Of a stretch of 64,000 nt of DNA, positions 36,702-46,712 are shown piece after piece. The stretch spans positions 81,467 to 145,466 of the forward strand of contig JAUNDG010000004.1 of NCBI GenBank assembly GCA_030526195.1, read 5' to 3'. Source of the DNA: Lachnospiraceae bacterium (GTDB lineage Bacteria > Bacillota > Clostridia > Lachnospirales > Lachnospiraceae). Each line of letters starts with the position of its first letter. The stretch's first letter is position 1. A program made the translations under genes and the position numbers. The notes below the pieces were generated by a model that was not told where the DNA came from, did not search any database, and was given only the letters and a program-made list of their open reading frames with translations.

Positions 36702-39527
36702 ATGGCCATTTTCAAGTGTAAAATGTGCGGTGGCAGTCTGGAAGTCCAGGAAGGCATGACTGTCTGCGAGTGTGAGTATTGCGGAACGGAGCAGACGCTT
36801 CCGTCTGTAAAGGAAGAAGAACTGCAGGGGCTGTTCAACAGAGCCAACGTGCTTCGTATGAAGTCGGAGTTTGACAAGGCTGCTGATCTTTATGAGAAGA
36901 TTATTCAGAAAAATGAAACGGATGCGGAAGCCTATTGGGGGCTGATCCTTTGCAAATATGGTATTGAATACGTGGAAGATCCGGTCACCTATAAACGCGT
37001 GCCGACCTGCCATCGTGCTTCCTATGATGCTGTGACCGCCGATGAAGATTATCGTAATGCTATTAAGCATGCAGATATGACGCAGAAGCTGCTCTACGAG
37101 GCAGAAGCCAAGGCCATCGAAGAGATTCAGAAGGGGATTATCGCCCTGGCGCAGAAGGAAGAACCGTATGATGTCTTTATCTGCTACAAAGAAACAGATG
37201 AATTCGGCAAACGAACCCAGGACAGTGTTATCGCCAATGACATTTATTATCAGCTGACCCAGGAAGGGTTTAAGGTCTTCTATGCAGCCATTACTCTGGA
37301 GGATAAACTGGGCACAGAGTATGAACCGTACATCTTCTCTGCCCTTAATTCCGCTAAGGTTATGCTGGCAATTGGGACAAATCCCGAATACTTCAATGCC
37401 GTTTGGGTTAAAAACGAATGGTCACGATTCCTTAAAATCATGAAGATGGATCGGAGCAAACTGCTCATTCCTTGCTATCGTGGGATGGATGCCTACGAAT
37501 TGCCGGAGGAGTTTGCGCATCTTCAGGCACAGGATATGTCCAAAATTGGTTTTATTAATGACCTGGTCCGTGGTATCAAGAAAGTTGTTGTAAAAGAGTC
37601 TGAACAGAAAGTCCAAGAGACCGTCATTGTCCAGAATGCCGGTAGTACGACCGCAGCCGCACAGATCCAACGTGGCAATATAGCTCTTGAAGATCATGAG
37701 TGGGGTAAAGCGGATGAGTTCTTTGAAGAGGCTCTCAATCTTGATCCTGAATGTGCCGAAGCTTATGTTGGTAAATTGCTCGCCAGAGATAAAAAGCCCG
37801 GCTTTGCATCCTGGGTATCAATGCAAAAGGAAAAGAATAGTAACGCCAAAACAGGGCAGTTGGAAGCTTGTCCGGCAGAAAATGATCGTATTGAGAAGAT
37901 GGTCAGAGATATGACGGTAGATGATTATCTTTCCGAGGACACTATCAAAAAACTGTATCAGTGTAGTCGAAAGTACAGTTCTTCGCTTTCTTGTCGTAAG
38001 CGTCAGAAAGAACAGCAAATGACAGAACTGGCATCTGACCGTTTGCTCAATCGTGCCAGGCAGTATGCAGATGGCGAGACAAAGTCAATGCTTGAGGACG
38101 GTATCAAGAGTATTGAAACTGTTCTTGATTTGCGTATTCAGAAAGCAGAAAATGAGGACCAAAGCAGCGTTGACAGTGTCAAAGAGGCTTACGCAGCGCA
38201 TTTGATCGATGCAGATGAAAAGGTAAAAGTCCTGAATGAAGAGGCTCAGAAACAGCGTGAAACGGATTATCAGGCGGCTGTCGATTTGATGACAAATGCT
38301 TCTGATGTTAAATCATATGAGGTGGCACGAGATGCCCTAAAGGAAAGGAAGGGGTACAAAGATAGCGATTATTTGGCTGACAAATGTCAGAGCGAAATTG
38401 ACCGAATAAATGAAGCCAAACGCCTTGAAGAAGAACGTCTGGCAGAAGAGAAGCGTCTTGAAGAAGAACGTTTGGCGGAAGAAAGACGTCTTGAAAGAGA
38501 GCGACTGGAAGCTATCCGTAAGAAAGAGGCAGAACTAAAAGCAAAGAAAACTAAGAGAATCGCGACTGCCGTAATTTCTATCGCAATCGTTGCTGTTACA
38601 GCATTTATAGTGGTGACAAAGGTAATTATTCCGAATAATAATTATAAGACTGCGGTAGCCTTAATGGAAAGCGGAGACTACGAGGCTGCTATTACTGCCT
38701 TTGAGGCTATGAATGGGTATAAAGATTCCGCTAACCAGGTTGAGAATTGCCGAACAGCTATCAAAGATGCGGAATATGAAGCTGCCGTGGCATTGATGGA
38801 AAGCGGTGATTACGAGGCTGCAATTAGAGAATTTGAGGTTCTGGATGGATACAAAGACAGTGAATTATTAAGAGATCAGAGTAAATCAAATTATCAAAAG
38901 GTTGGTATGAGAGAAGCAGCTGTAGGAGATCTGGTTCTATTTGGAAAATATGAGCAAGATATCAAAGCAGAAAATGGAAGAGAGGATATCGCGTGGCGGA
39001 TTTTGGCAAAAGAAGACAATCGTGTTTTGTTGATTAGTCAAAATGTGTTGTATGGCAAGGAATATAATCAAAGTCGCAAGGATGTGACTTGGGAAACATG
39101 TACGCTACGTTCGTGGTTGAATGGAGAATTCTTAACGGCGGCATTTAATGATACAGAACAAGAAATGATTATGAGTACTAATGTCTCCGCAGATGCCAAT
39201 CCTGAATATGACACAAATCCAGGAAATGATACACAAGATAAGATTTTTCTTTTGAGTATCATAGAGTTAGAAAAGTATTTCAAATCTGATGGTGATAGAG
39301 AATGTAAGCCGACGGACCTTGCTCTGAAGCTATGGGTATATACTGATGATTCCAGTGGGAATTGCGATTGGTGGTTGCGGTCGCCTGGTAAAGATAATGG
39401 ACATGCCGTACTTGTCGGCACCGACGGATATGCCTTTAGAGATGGTGCCAAAGTTGATGGATATGGCATAGGTACCATCTATCGAGGTGGTGTGCGTCCT
39501 GCTTTGTGGATCAATCTGGATTCTTGA
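36702..39527 (+). CDS. Zinc ribbon-TIR-coiled coil-TM-DUF6273 protein
   Basis: 941 residues. Zinc ribbon at 6-27 (CKMC and CEYC knuckles); a TPR-like segment near 40-90; TIR domain about 155-285 (YDVFICYKETDEFGKRTQD, VFYAAITLEDKLGTEYEPY, LNSAKVMLAIGT, VKNEWSRFL), with the likely NADase glutamate in LGTEYEP (E206 or E208). A charged coiled coil (about 560-615) precedes a single membrane helix (about 622-646). Two near-identical MESGDYEAAI repeats follow, then a DUF6273-type C-terminal domain (about 740-941; WWLRSPG, GVRPALWINL). Bacterial TIR proteins often degrade NAD+ or make signalling nucleotides in anti-phage defence. GAGGAGG precedes the ATG. Confidence 0.88.
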   Translation: MAIFKCKMCGGSLEVQEGMTVCECEYCGTEQTLPSVKEEELQGLFNRANVLRMKSEFDKAADLYEKIIQKNETDAEAYWGLILCKYGIEYVEDPVTYKRVPTCHRASYDAVTADEDYRNAIKHADMTQKLLYEAEAKAIEEIQKGIIALAQKEEPYDVFICYKETDEFGKRTQDSVIANDIYYQLTQEGFKVFYAAITLEDKLGTEYEPYIFSALNSAKVMLAIGTNPEYFNAVWVKNEWSRFLKIMKMDRSKLLIPCYRGMDAYELPEEFAHLQAQDMSKIGFINDLVRGIKKVVVKESEQKVQETVIVQNAGSTTAAAQIQRGNIALEDHEWGKADEFFEEALNLDPECAEAYVGKLLARDKKPGFASWVSMQKEKNSNAKTGQLEACPAENDRIEKMVRDMTVDDYLSEDTIKKLYQCSRKYSSSLSCRKRQKEQQMTELASDRLLNRARQYADGETKSMLEDGIKSIETVLDLRIQKAENEDQSSVDSVKEAYAAHLIDADEKVKVLNEEAQKQRETDYQAAVDLMTNASDVKSYEVARDALKERKGYKDSDYLADKCQSEIDRINEAKRLEEERLAEEKRLEEERLAEERRLERERLEAIRKKEAELKAKKTKRIATAVISIAIVAVTAFIVVTKVIIPNNNYKTAVALMESGDYEAAITAFEAMNGYKDSANQVENCRTAIKDAEYEAAVALMESGDYEAAIREFEVLDGYKDSELLRDQSKSNYQKVGMREAAVGDLVLFGKYEQDIKAENGREDIAWRILAKEDNRVLLISQNVLYGKEYNQSRKDVTWETCTLRSWLNGEFLTAAFNDTEQEMIMSTNVSADANPEYDTNPGNDTQDKIFLLSIIELEKYFKSDGDRECKPTDLALKLWVYTDDSSGNCDWWLRSPGKDNGHAVLVGTDGYAFRDGAKVDGYGIGTIYRGGVRPALWINLDS

Positions 39528-39611
39528 TTCTTCACATCTGACATCGTTCACTCTGCGCCGAAGGTGCAATCTACCATCCCTTTTTTGGCGAAGATGATAT
39601 TTCTACGAGAT

Positions 39612-39649
39612 AAAAAGCAATGCAAGTTGTTATCTTGCATTGCTTTTTT
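39612..39649. terminator. Bidirectional terminator between TIR operon and polyamine operon
   Basis: Perfect 15-bp stem AAAAAGCAATGCAAG/CTTGCATTGCTTTTT, 7-base loop, T- and A-runs on both sides. It ends the forward TIR operon and the reverse agu genes. Confidence 0.88.
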
Positions 39650-39714
39650 GTCGTGGTGCTCATATAAGCTTGTTTCCGATACAACGCCAATTTGATGCTG
39701 TTTATGTGGCTCCT

Positions 39715-40587
39715 TTACTCGCAGATCTTGTGGTACATCTCTGGCCTTCGATCACGGAACAGCCCCCAGGAGAGGCGTTCTTTATCGATCTCGTCGAAGT
39801 CGAAGGAGGCTGTGAGGATGGCATCACCTTCTCTGTCGGCGGTGATGACCAGGTCGCCGGTGGTGTCGGCGATGAAGCTGGAGCCGTAGAAGGTCAGTGC
39901 GGAGCTCTGATGGCCATTTTCCTCGCAGGGCTCAACGGTTTCTGTGCCGTAGCGGTTGGCGGCCACCACCGGGATAACGTTGGCAGCGGCGTGACCCTGC
40001 ATGGTGCGTCTCCAGTGGCCTGAGCTGTCGCAGTCGAGGATCGGCTCACTGCCGATGGCTGTCGGATAGAGCAGGACATCGGCGCCCATGAGAGCCATGG
40101 AGCGGGCGCATTCCGGGAACCACTGATCCCAGCAGATGCCGCAGCCGACGTTGCCGTAGCGTGTGCGGAATACACGGAAGCCTGTGTTGCCCGGGGTGAA
40201 ATAGAATTTTTCCTGATAATAATGATCATCCGGAATGTGCGTTTTTCTGTAGATGCCCAGGATTTCGCCGTCGGCGTCGATCATGGCGATGGAGTTGTAG
40301 AGGACGTTGCCGTCGCGCTCGTAGAAGCTGATGGGCATAACGACGCCCAGCTCGGCACAGACCTTTGAGAAATGCTGCACCGCCGGGTTATCGTCGACGG
40401 ACAGGGCAAAATCGTAGTATTCGTAGCGTCTTTCCTGACAGAAATACGGTCTCTCAAAGAGCTCCGGCAGCAGGATGATCTGAGCGCCCTCGGCAGCGGC
40501 CTTGCGGACCAGCGCGTCGGCGTGGGCGATATTGTCGTCAACAGATGCAGAACAGTTCATCTGGATAGCAGCGACACAGGTTAACAT
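39715..40587 (-). CDS. aguB: N-carbamoylputrescine amidase
   Basis: Nitrilase-family enzyme of 290 residues that hydrolyses N-carbamoylputrescine to putrescine, CO2 and ammonia. The Glu-Lys-Cys triad is visible: [46 protein letters not shown]. The long match to the AguB type includes [18 protein letters not shown] 40587 has AAGGAGG upstream; the 12-codon extension is discarded. It overlaps the aguA stop by 7 bases and is the last gene of the polyamine operon. Confidence 0.92.
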   Translation of the reverse strand: MLTCVAAIQMNCSASVDDNIAHADALVRKAAAEGAQIILLPELFERPYFCQERRYEYYDFALSVDDNPAVQHFSKVCAELGVVMPISFYERDGNVLYNSIAMIDADGEILGIYRKTHIPDDHYYQEKFYFTPGNTGFRVFRTRYGNVGCGICWDQWFPECARSMALMGADVLLYPTAIGSEPILDCDSSGHWRRTMQGHAAANVIPVVAANRYGTETVEPCEENGHQSSALTFYGSSFIADTTGDLVITADREGDAILTASFDFDEIDKERLSWGLFRDRRPEMYHKICE

Positions 40588-41798
40588 GATAAGCCTCCTT
40601 GGGGAATCTGCTGAGTGATGCAATGAATGTTGCCGCCGCCGGTCAGAATGGCGCGGGCATCGATGCCGATGACCTTTCTGTCGGGGCAGAGCTCCTGAAG
40701 GATAGTAACGGCGCGCTCGTCGGAGGGGACATTGTCACCGCCGAACTGCGGTACCAGAATAATATCGTTGGCAAAATAGAAATTGACGTAGCTGGCGGCC
40801 AGGCGTTCGCCGACCTCGCGGTTGTCCTCGCCTTCCTCAAAGACGAAATTGGCCATATCGTCTTCGTTGATGAGGACCGGATGATCGGGAATCGGCAGCT
40901 TGTGAACTGTGATCTTGCGACCGCGGGCGTCGGTCTCGCTCTCCAGATAGTCAAGATCCGCCTTGGACATGGCATACTGAGGATCATTTTCATCATCGGT
41001 CCAGGCTAAAACGACTTCGCCGGGGGCGATGAAGGCACAGACGTTGTCGACGTGCTCATTGGTCTCGTCGTTGTAGATGCCGCAGGGCAGCCACAGGACC
41101 TTCTTGGCGCCCAGAGCCTTCATGAGGCAGTCGCCGATCTCTTCCTTAGACAGTGACGGATTGCGTCCCGGGCTTAAGAGGCAGCTTTCGGTGACCATCA
41201 GCGTGCCGTCGCCGTCGGTGTGAATAGAGCCACCCTCCAGGACAAAATCGTTATAGCGGATGACGGGCATATGGATGGCCTGACAGAAGGCAGCGGCAGC
41301 GGCGTCGTCCTTATCCCACTCGGCGTAAAGACCGTCATAGGTGCCGCCCCAGGCGTTAAACTGCCAGGAGATACCGGCGACTTTTTCGGCGGAGCCGACG
41401 TTAGTTGTGTCGATGTCGGTGTTGATCTGTTCGTCAGCCACCCTGTCTGTCTGGCTTTCTGCTGCCGTGGCGGAAGGGTCAGCCGAAGAAGCATCCCCCA
41501 CAACAATGGTCGGGCCCACATCACGGGCCCAGGCGTCATCGGTTTCGATGGGCAGGACAGTAACGGCAGCCTTGTCGGCAAAACGAGCGGCCACATCCTC
41601 AGCATCGGCCGGCTCGGCCAGGAGATAGACCTTTTCGTGGTCGGCCAGGTGATTGATGATGGCGGTGAAGGCCTTCTGCGCTTCAGACGGATCTTTGCCC
41701 CAGCTGCCGGGCCGGACGGGCCAGATCATGAGAGTGCCGTCGTGGCGCTCGTATTCAGCCGGCATGGTGAGGCCGGTGGGGTCTTTCGGAATGTTCAT
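40581..41798 (-). CDS. aguA: Agmatine deiminase
   Basis: 405 residues, PF04371 (guanidino-group modifying fold). It converts agmatine to N-carbamoylputrescine and ammonia. Marks: [53 protein letters not shown], and the catalytic cysteine in [13 protein letters not shown] near the C-terminus. An acidic Ser/Thr/Asp-rich insertion of about 30 residues (near 103-133) makes it longer than the usual 365-370. It overlaps nspC by 4 bases (ATGA) and aguB by 7, so the set is translationally coupled. Confidence 0.94.
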   Translation of the reverse strand: MNIPKDPTGLTMPAEYERHDGTLMIWPVRPGSWGKDPSEAQKAFTAIINHLADHEKVYLLAEPADAEDVAARFADKAAVTVLPIETDDAWARDVGPTIVVGDASSADPSATAAESQTDRVADEQINTDIDTTNVGSAEKVAGISWQFNAWGGTYDGLYAEWDKDDAAAAAFCQAIHMPVIRYNDFVLEGGSIHTDGDGTLMVTESCLLSPGRNPSLSKEEIGDCLMKALGAKKVLWLPCGIYNDETNEHVDNVCAFIAPGEVVLAWTDDENDPQYAMSKADLDYLESETDARGRKITVHKLPIPDHPVLINEDDMANFVFEEGEDNREVGERLAASYVNFYFANDIILVPQFGGDNVPSDERAVTILQELCPDRKVIGIDARAILTGGGNIHCITQQIPQGGLSC

Positions 41799-42934
41799 GA
41801 CAGACGCTCCTTAAAATCGTGATAATCAAAGTGGCGGATGACGCGGCAGTCGCCATTTTCGTCCATGATGGCGATGTCGGGCAGCGGCATACCGTTGAAG
41901 GTGTTGTTTTTGACCATGGAGTAGATGGCCATGTCCTCGAAATAGAGGCGATCGCCGATGGCGGGCATCGTGTCGAAGCTGTAATCGCCGATGATATCGC
42001 CGGAAAGGCAGGTGCGGGAGCCGAGACGACAGGTGTAGGCCTTTTCATTCGGCATACCGGAGTCCTTAAGAGGCGGGCGATAGGGCATTTCCAGAACATC
42101 GGGCATGTGGCAGGCGGCCGACGCGTCGAGAATGAGGATCGGCAGCGTGTTGTCGACGATGTCCATCACGGTGGTGACAAGATACCCGGCGTTGAGGGCG
42201 AAGGCTTCGCCCGGCTCCAGGTAGATCTCGGCGTCGTAGGTGTCCTTTAAGTGGCGGATGGTCTCTTCCAGGAGCGGCAGGTTGTAGTCATCCCGGGTGA
42301 TGTGGTGGCCGCCGCCTAAGTTGATCCATTTGGCTTCCCTGAGGAGCGGGCCGAATTTTTCCTCAACCACCCGGACCGTTTCCGCCAGAGGCTCGGCGCC
42401 CTGCTCGCACAGGGTATGAAAATGGATCCCCTCAACGCCGGCAGGCAGGTGGTCGGGCATGTCACAGCGGCGGACGCCCAGGCGGGAGCCCGGGGCGCAG
42501 GGGTCGTAGATGGCGTGGTCCTGCGTGGAGTGCTCCGGATTGATGCGGATGCCGACACTGACGCCGGCCTTTTCCCAGGCGGGGCGATGGTGCTCCAGCT
42601 GGCGCAGGGAGTTGAAGGAGATGTGGTCACAGATCGTGACGATCTCGGCCATCTCGGCATCGGTGAAGGCCGGCTCGAAGACGTGATTTTCGTGGCGGCC
42701 GGTGGTCATCTCCTCGTGGGCCAGGCGGGCTTCATAGAGGCCGCTGGCGGTGGCGCCGGAGATGTAGGAGCCGATGAGTGGGTAGAGAGCGAAGGCCGAA
42801 AATGCCTTCTGGGCCAGCAGGATGTGGCAGCCGGTGCGCTCTTCGACACCCTTGAGGATCTCCAGGTTATGTTTGATACGGCCTTCGTCGATAACGTAGA
42901 CCGGTGTGTTCAGTGCATTGATCTTTGTGGGCAT
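41795..42934 (-). CDS. nspC: Carboxynorspermidine/carboxyspermidine decarboxylase
   Basis: PLP-dependent alanine-racemase-fold decarboxylase, 379 residues. It removes CO2 from carboxyspermidine or carboxynorspermidine in the aspartate-semialdehyde route. The PLP lysine is in [13 protein letters not shown] (about residue 43). Further marks are [37 protein letters not shown] and the C-terminal [10 protein letters not shown] with the dimer-interface cysteine. It follows its partner dehydrogenase after a 139-base gap holding hairpin repeats, which may tune relative expression. Confidence 0.92.
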   Translation of the reverse strand: MPTKINALNTPVYVIDEGRIKHNLEILKGVEERTGCHILLAQKAFSAFALYPLIGSYISGATASGLYEARLAHEEMTTGRHENHVFEPAFTDAEMAEIVTICDHISFNSLRQLEHHRPAWEKAGVSVGIRINPEHSTQDHAIYDPCAPGSRLGVRRCDMPDHLPAGVEGIHFHTLCEQGAEPLAETVRVVEEKFGPLLREAKWINLGGGHHITRDDYNLPLLEETIRHLKDTYDAEIYLEPGEAFALNAGYLVTTVMDIVDNTLPILILDASAACHMPDVLEMPYRPPLKDSGMPNEKAYTCRLGSRTCLSGDIIGDYSFDTMPAIGDRLYFEDMAIYSMVKNNTFNGMPLPDIAIMDENGDCRVIRHFDYHDFKERLS

Positions 42935-42948
42935 AAGTGATGTCTCTT

Positions 42949-43054
42949 TTTTCGAAAATGAAGCGGCGGGAAAACCTCCGTGTGATGGCCTTAGGCAGCA
43001 TCATTTTCTAAAAAATGAACGGCTGTCCGGCGGAAATGATCGTCTCGGACAGCC
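42949..43054 (-). repeat. Hairpin repeats between CASDH and nspC
   Basis: A solo CTGTCC/GGACAG hairpin (43023-43052, flanked by GG/CC pairs) and CATTTTC/GAAAATG-type hairpins (about 42999-43016 and near 42951). The solo unit has the same ends as the arrays at 33 kb and 63 kb. On the transcribed reverse strand the first hairpin is followed by CATTTTTTAG, so it could act as a partial terminator. Confidence 0.6.
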
Positions 43055-43073
43055 ATTTGTCAGTTTGCGTGGA

Positions 43074-44333
43074 TTATTCGACGGTTGCCGGCGCTTCATC
43101 AACGACCCAGGGCAGGCCGTATTCGTTCAGCATGGCCATATACGGATCCGGATCGAATTCGTCTGTGGTCAGGGCGCCGCGTTTGTCCCAGACACCGCTG
43201 ACCACCAGGGCTGTGCCGATCATGGCCGGCACACCTGTGGTGTAGCTGATGGCCTGAGAGCCCAGTTCGCGGTAGCATGCCTGGTGATCGCAGACGTTGT
43301 AGATGTAGATCGTTCTTTCTTTACCGTCTTTGATGCCGGTGAAGATGCAGCCGATGTTGGTCTTGCCGACGGTGCGCGGGCCCAGGGAGGCCGGATCCGG
43401 CAGCAGAGCCTTCAGGAACTGGATCGGGACGATCTCCTGGCCGTTGAAGTTGATCGGTGTTGTGGACAGCATGCCGACATTTTCAAGGCAGGTCATGTGT
43501 GTCAGATAGCTCTGGCCGAAGGTCATGAAGAAGCGGATACGCTTGACTTCCGGGAAATTGCGGCCCAGAGCTTCGATTTCTTCGTGGTGCAGCAGGTACA
43601 TGTCCTTCTTGCCGACTTCCGGGAAGTCATATTCGCGCTTGATGGACATGGCCGGAATCTCGATCCAGCGGCCGTCTTCCATGTAGCTGCCCGGGGCGGA
43701 CACTTCGCGGAGGTTGATCTCCGGGTTGAAGTTTGTGGCGAACGGGTAGCCGTGGTCGCCGCCGTTGCAGTCCAGGATGTCGATGGTGTGGATCTCATCG
43801 AAGTAATGCTTTTTGGCATAGGCTGTGAAGACGGAGGTGACGCCCGGGTCGAAGCCGGTGCCCAGAAGGGCTGTCAGGCCGGCTTCCTTGAAGCGCTCGT
43901 CGTAGGCCCACTGCCAGGAATAATCGAAGTAGGCGGAGAAGCCCTTTTCTTCGCAGCGTTTTTCGTAGATAGCACGCCACTTGGGATCATCAGTGTCTTC
44001 CGGTTCATAGTTGGCGGTGTCGATGTAGTGAACGCCGCATTCAAGACAAGCGTCCATGATGGCCAGATCCTGGTAGGGCAGGGCCACGTTGAGGACGGCA
44101 TCCGGCTTGTATTCTTTGATAAGAGCGACGACATTTTCGGCCTTGTCGGCATCGACTTCAGCTGTTGTGATGACGGTAGAGGTCTTGCCCTCCATCTCAG
44201 CCTTTAAGGCGTCACATTTTGACTTGGTCCGGCTGGCAATGCACAGCTCTGTGAAAACGGCACTGTTCTGGCAGCATTTTTTGATGGCGACCTGTGCCAC
44301 GCCGCCGCAGCCAATCACTAATACTCGACTCAT
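43074..44333 (-). CDS. Carboxynorspermidine/carboxyspermidine dehydrogenase
   Basis: Saccharopine dehydrogenase-family enzyme (CASDH, Lys1-like), 419 residues. It condenses putrescine or diaminopropane with aspartate semialdehyde and reduces the product with NAD(P)H. The N-terminal Rossmann site is RVLVIGCGGVAQVAI. Downstream marks: PDAVLNVALPYQDLAIMDAC, YIDTANYEPEDTDD, LLGTGFDPGVTSVFTAYA. The C-terminal part holds DHQACYRELGSQAISYTTGVPA. It overlaps speE by 4 bases and pairs with nspC downstream. Confidence 0.93.
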   Translation of the reverse strand: MSRVLVIGCGGVAQVAIKKCCQNSAVFTELCIASRTKSKCDALKAEMEGKTSTVITTAEVDADKAENVVALIKEYKPDAVLNVALPYQDLAIMDACLECGVHYIDTANYEPEDTDDPKWRAIYEKRCEEKGFSAYFDYSWQWAYDERFKEAGLTALLGTGFDPGVTSVFTAYAKKHYFDEIHTIDILDCNGGDHGYPFATNFNPEINLREVSAPGSYMEDGRWIEIPAMSIKREYDFPEVGKKDMYLLHHEEIEALGRNFPEVKRIRFFMTFGQSYLTHMTCLENVGMLSTTPINFNGQEIVPIQFLKALLPDPASLGPRTVGKTNIGCIFTGIKDGKERTIYIYNVCDHQACYRELGSQAISYTTGVPAMIGTALVVSGVWDKRGALTTDEFDPDPYMAMLNEYGLPWVVDEAPATVE

Positions 44334-45190
44334 AATCTTGTTTCCTCCTCTTTTAAGAGATCTTCGACATAACGCGGCAGCAGGAAAGCTCCGCGATGCA
44401 AATGCGTGGTGTAATACCAGGTTTTGATGTGGCGGTCATCCCACCGCTTTTCATCAAAATCCCGGATGGGGTGATACTGTTTTGAGGCAAAGCCAAACAG
44501 CCAGTAGCCCGCCGGACAGGTCGGGATGTGAGCCTGATAGACCCGGTGGATCGGGAAGCTCTTGAAGGCTTTGCGATGCATGGCGCGGCAGGATTCCTCG
44601 TCCTCATCGTAGAAGGGGCTGCCGTGCTGATAGACCATAATGCCGTCGGTGCGCAGGGCCCGATAGCAGTTGCCGTAGAATTCCTTGGTGAACATGCCGG
44701 CGGCATGGCCCAGGGGATCGGTACAGTCGTTGATGATCAGATCATAATAATTGCTGCGGGATCTTAAGAAGCGCAGCGGATTTTCGTTATAGACCGTGAC
44801 ACGCGGGTCGTCGAGACCGCAGGCATTGTCCGGGAACCAGGTCTTGCAGACGTCGATAAAGAGCTTATCCTGCTCCACAACGTCGATGGCCTCGATCTCG
44901 TCATAATGGGACAATTCGCGGGCAACACCGCCGTCACCGCCGCCGATGACCAGCACCCGCTGAACGTTGGGATGAACGGCCATGGGGACGTGCACGATCA
45001 TTTCATCATAGGTAAATTCATCAGCCTCTGAGAAAATGACGCTGCCGTCGGACGCCAGGAATCGGCCGAACTCCGGAGACTGAAAGACCTCAATGCGCTG
45101 ATATTCGCTTGTTTCGCTGCACAGCTGTTTTTCGACCCGGATGCCCATTTTCACATTGCCGGTGTGCATTTCTTCGTACCAATAAGCCAT
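44330..45190 (-). CDS. speE: Spermidine synthase
   Basis: Aminopropyltransferase of 286 residues. It transfers the aminopropyl group of decarboxylated SAM to putrescine, giving spermidine and MTA. Marks: QRIEVFQSPEFGRFLASDG, FTYDEMIVHVPMAVHP, VLVIGGGDGGVARE, IIDCTDP-like region as LIINDCTDPLGHA, and VYQHGSPF. No speD (the source of decarboxylated SAM) is in the window. It overlaps both neighbours (speA stop and CASDH start), within a coupled operon. Confidence 0.94.
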   Translation of the reverse strand: MAYWYEEMHTGNVKMGIRVEKQLCSETSEYQRIEVFQSPEFGRFLASDGSVIFSEADEFTYDEMIVHVPMAVHPNVQRVLVIGGGDGGVARELSHYDEIEAIDVVEQDKLFIDVCKTWFPDNACGLDDPRVTVYNENPLRFLRSRSNYYDLIINDCTDPLGHAAGMFTKEFYGNCYRALRTDGIMVYQHGSPFYDEDEESCRAMHRKAFKSFPIHRVYQAHIPTCPAGYWLFGFASKQYHPIRDFDEKRWDDRHIKTWYYTTHLHRGAFLLPRYVEDLLKEEETRL

Positions 45191-46650
45191 CAGTAAGTGC
45201 CCTCCTTCAGGACATTCAGTCTGGAAATGTCAAGGCTTTCCGGACCCTGCATCGAGCAGCCCTTTTCACGGGCGTAAATGATGTAGTCCAGGATCTCGTC
45301 GGTGATCATTTCGCCCGGCGCCAGGATCGGGATACCCGGAGGATAGCACATGACAAACTCGGCGCAGATGCGGCCGCAGGTTTCCTTAAGCGGCAGAGAT
45401 TCCTTGTCGGCGTAGAAGGCGGCCTGCGGTGAGGCACAGACCTTCGGTGAGATGTATTCGGCGGAGAAGATATCCTTCTTCGGTGCGGCATATTGGCGGG
45501 CGATATCGGACAGAGCCCCCACAAGGCGTTCGATGTCCTGCAGAGAATCGCCGATGGAGATATACGCCAGAATGTTGCTGATATCGCCGAACTCGATCTG
45601 AATATCGTATTCATCCCTCAGCATGTCATAGACCTCGATACCGGCCAGGCCGATGGAAGAGGTCAGGACCGCCAGCTTTGTGACGTCAAAATCGTAAACA
45701 CTGGAGCCGTTGATGAGCTCCCGGCCGTAGGCATAATAACCACCAATGTCATTGATCTCGCGGCGGGCATACTCGGACATGCGGGCCACCTTTTCAAAGG
45801 ATGCCTTCCCGCGGAGTGCCAGATTTCGGCGGGAAATGTCAAGGCTGGACATCAGCAGGTAGGAAGCGCTGGTGGTCTGTGTCAGGTTGATGATCTGGCT
45901 GACATAGCCGGCATTCATGGCCGGGCCGGTCAGGAGCAGTGAGCTCTGTGTCAGAGAACCGCCGGACTTATGCATGGAAACGGAGGCCATATCCGCGCCG
46001 GCTTCCATGGCGGAAACGGGCAGTTCATCGCTGAAATAAAAATGCGTACCGTGGGCTTCATCCACCAGGGCCAGCATGTTGTGTTCGTGGGCCAGTTTAA
46101 CCAAAGACCGCAGGTCAGAGCAGATGCCGTAGTAGGACGGGTTGTTGATAAGAAGCGCCTTGGCATCGGGATTTTCCTCCATGGCCTTCTTCACATCCGC
46201 CAGCTCCATGCCCAGAGGAATGCCCAAGCGTGTATCGACCTTCGGATCGATGTACACTGGTTCCGCCCCGCACAATACCAGGGCATTGATGGCACTCTTA
46301 TGAACATTGCGCGGCAGGATGACCTTTTCACCGGCCTTGCAGGCGGAGAGGACCATGGCCTGAACCGCGGATGTGGTCCCGCCGACCATGAAGAAGGCAT
46401 GGGCGGCACCGAAGGCATCGGCGGCCAGCGCTTCCGCGTCGGCGATGATGGACACCGGGTGGCACAGGTTGTCCAGCGGCTTCATGGAGTTCACGTCGAT
46501 ACCGACGCAGCGCTGTCCCAGCAGCTCCACCAGCTCCGGATTGCCGCGGCCTCTTTTATGACCGGGAACGTCAAAGGGCACAACTCTCTGACGGCGGAAT
46601 CTTTCAAGCGCTTCGTAAAGCGGGGCGCGCTTCTGATTTGTCATATCCAT
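45190..46650 (-). CDS. speA: Arginine (Orn/Lys/Arg) decarboxylase, short class
   Basis: PLP enzyme of the aspartate-aminotransferase-fold Orn/Lys/Arg decarboxylase family, 486 residues. Marks: VPFDVPGHKRGRG, FMVGGTTSAVQAMVLSA, DEAHGTHFYFS, and the PLP lysine in SVSMHKSGGSLTQSS. The clustered aguA-aguB makes arginine the most likely substrate, giving agmatine. The start is ATG 46650 with GGAGG 9 bases upstream; the longer frame would run through the attenuator hairpin. It is the first gene of the six-gene polyamine operon. Confidence 0.9.
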   Translation of the reverse strand: MDMTNQKRAPLYEALERFRRQRVVPFDVPGHKRGRGNPELVELLGQRCVGIDVNSMKPLDNLCHPVSIIADAEALAADAFGAAHAFFMVGGTTSAVQAMVLSACKAGEKVILPRNVHKSAINALVLCGAEPVYIDPKVDTRLGIPLGMELADVKKAMEENPDAKALLINNPSYYGICSDLRSLVKLAHEHNMLALVDEAHGTHFYFSDELPVSAMEAGADMASVSMHKSGGSLTQSSLLLTGPAMNAGYVSQIINLTQTTSASYLLMSSLDISRRNLALRGKASFEKVARMSEYARREINDIGGYYAYGRELINGSSVYDFDVTKLAVLTSSIGLAGIEVYDMLRDEYDIQIEFGDISNILAYISIGDSLQDIERLVGALSDIARQYAAPKKDIFSAEYISPKVCASPQAAFYADKESLPLKETCGRICAEFVMCYPPGIPILAPGEMITDEILDYIIYAREKGCSMQGPESLDISRLNVLKEGTY

Positions 46651-46677
46651 AAGACAATTCCTCCGTACAAAAGCAAT

Positions 46678-46712
46678 AAAAAAAGCAGTGTTCCCGTATG
46701 TGAACACTGCTT
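46678..46712 (-). terminator. Attenuator in front of speA
   Basis: Reverse-strand perfect 11-bp stem AAGCAGTGTTC/GAACACTGCTT, 8-base loop, followed by U7. It lies between the promoter at 47028-47055 and the speA ribosome site, so full operon transcription needs readthrough or antitermination. Confidence 0.88.

Noticed and set aside
42906-44207. 433-codon forward open frame opposite the CASDH and nspC genes
   Set aside because: Antisense shadow of GC-rich coding sequence; the reverse frames are clear family members in a coupled operon.
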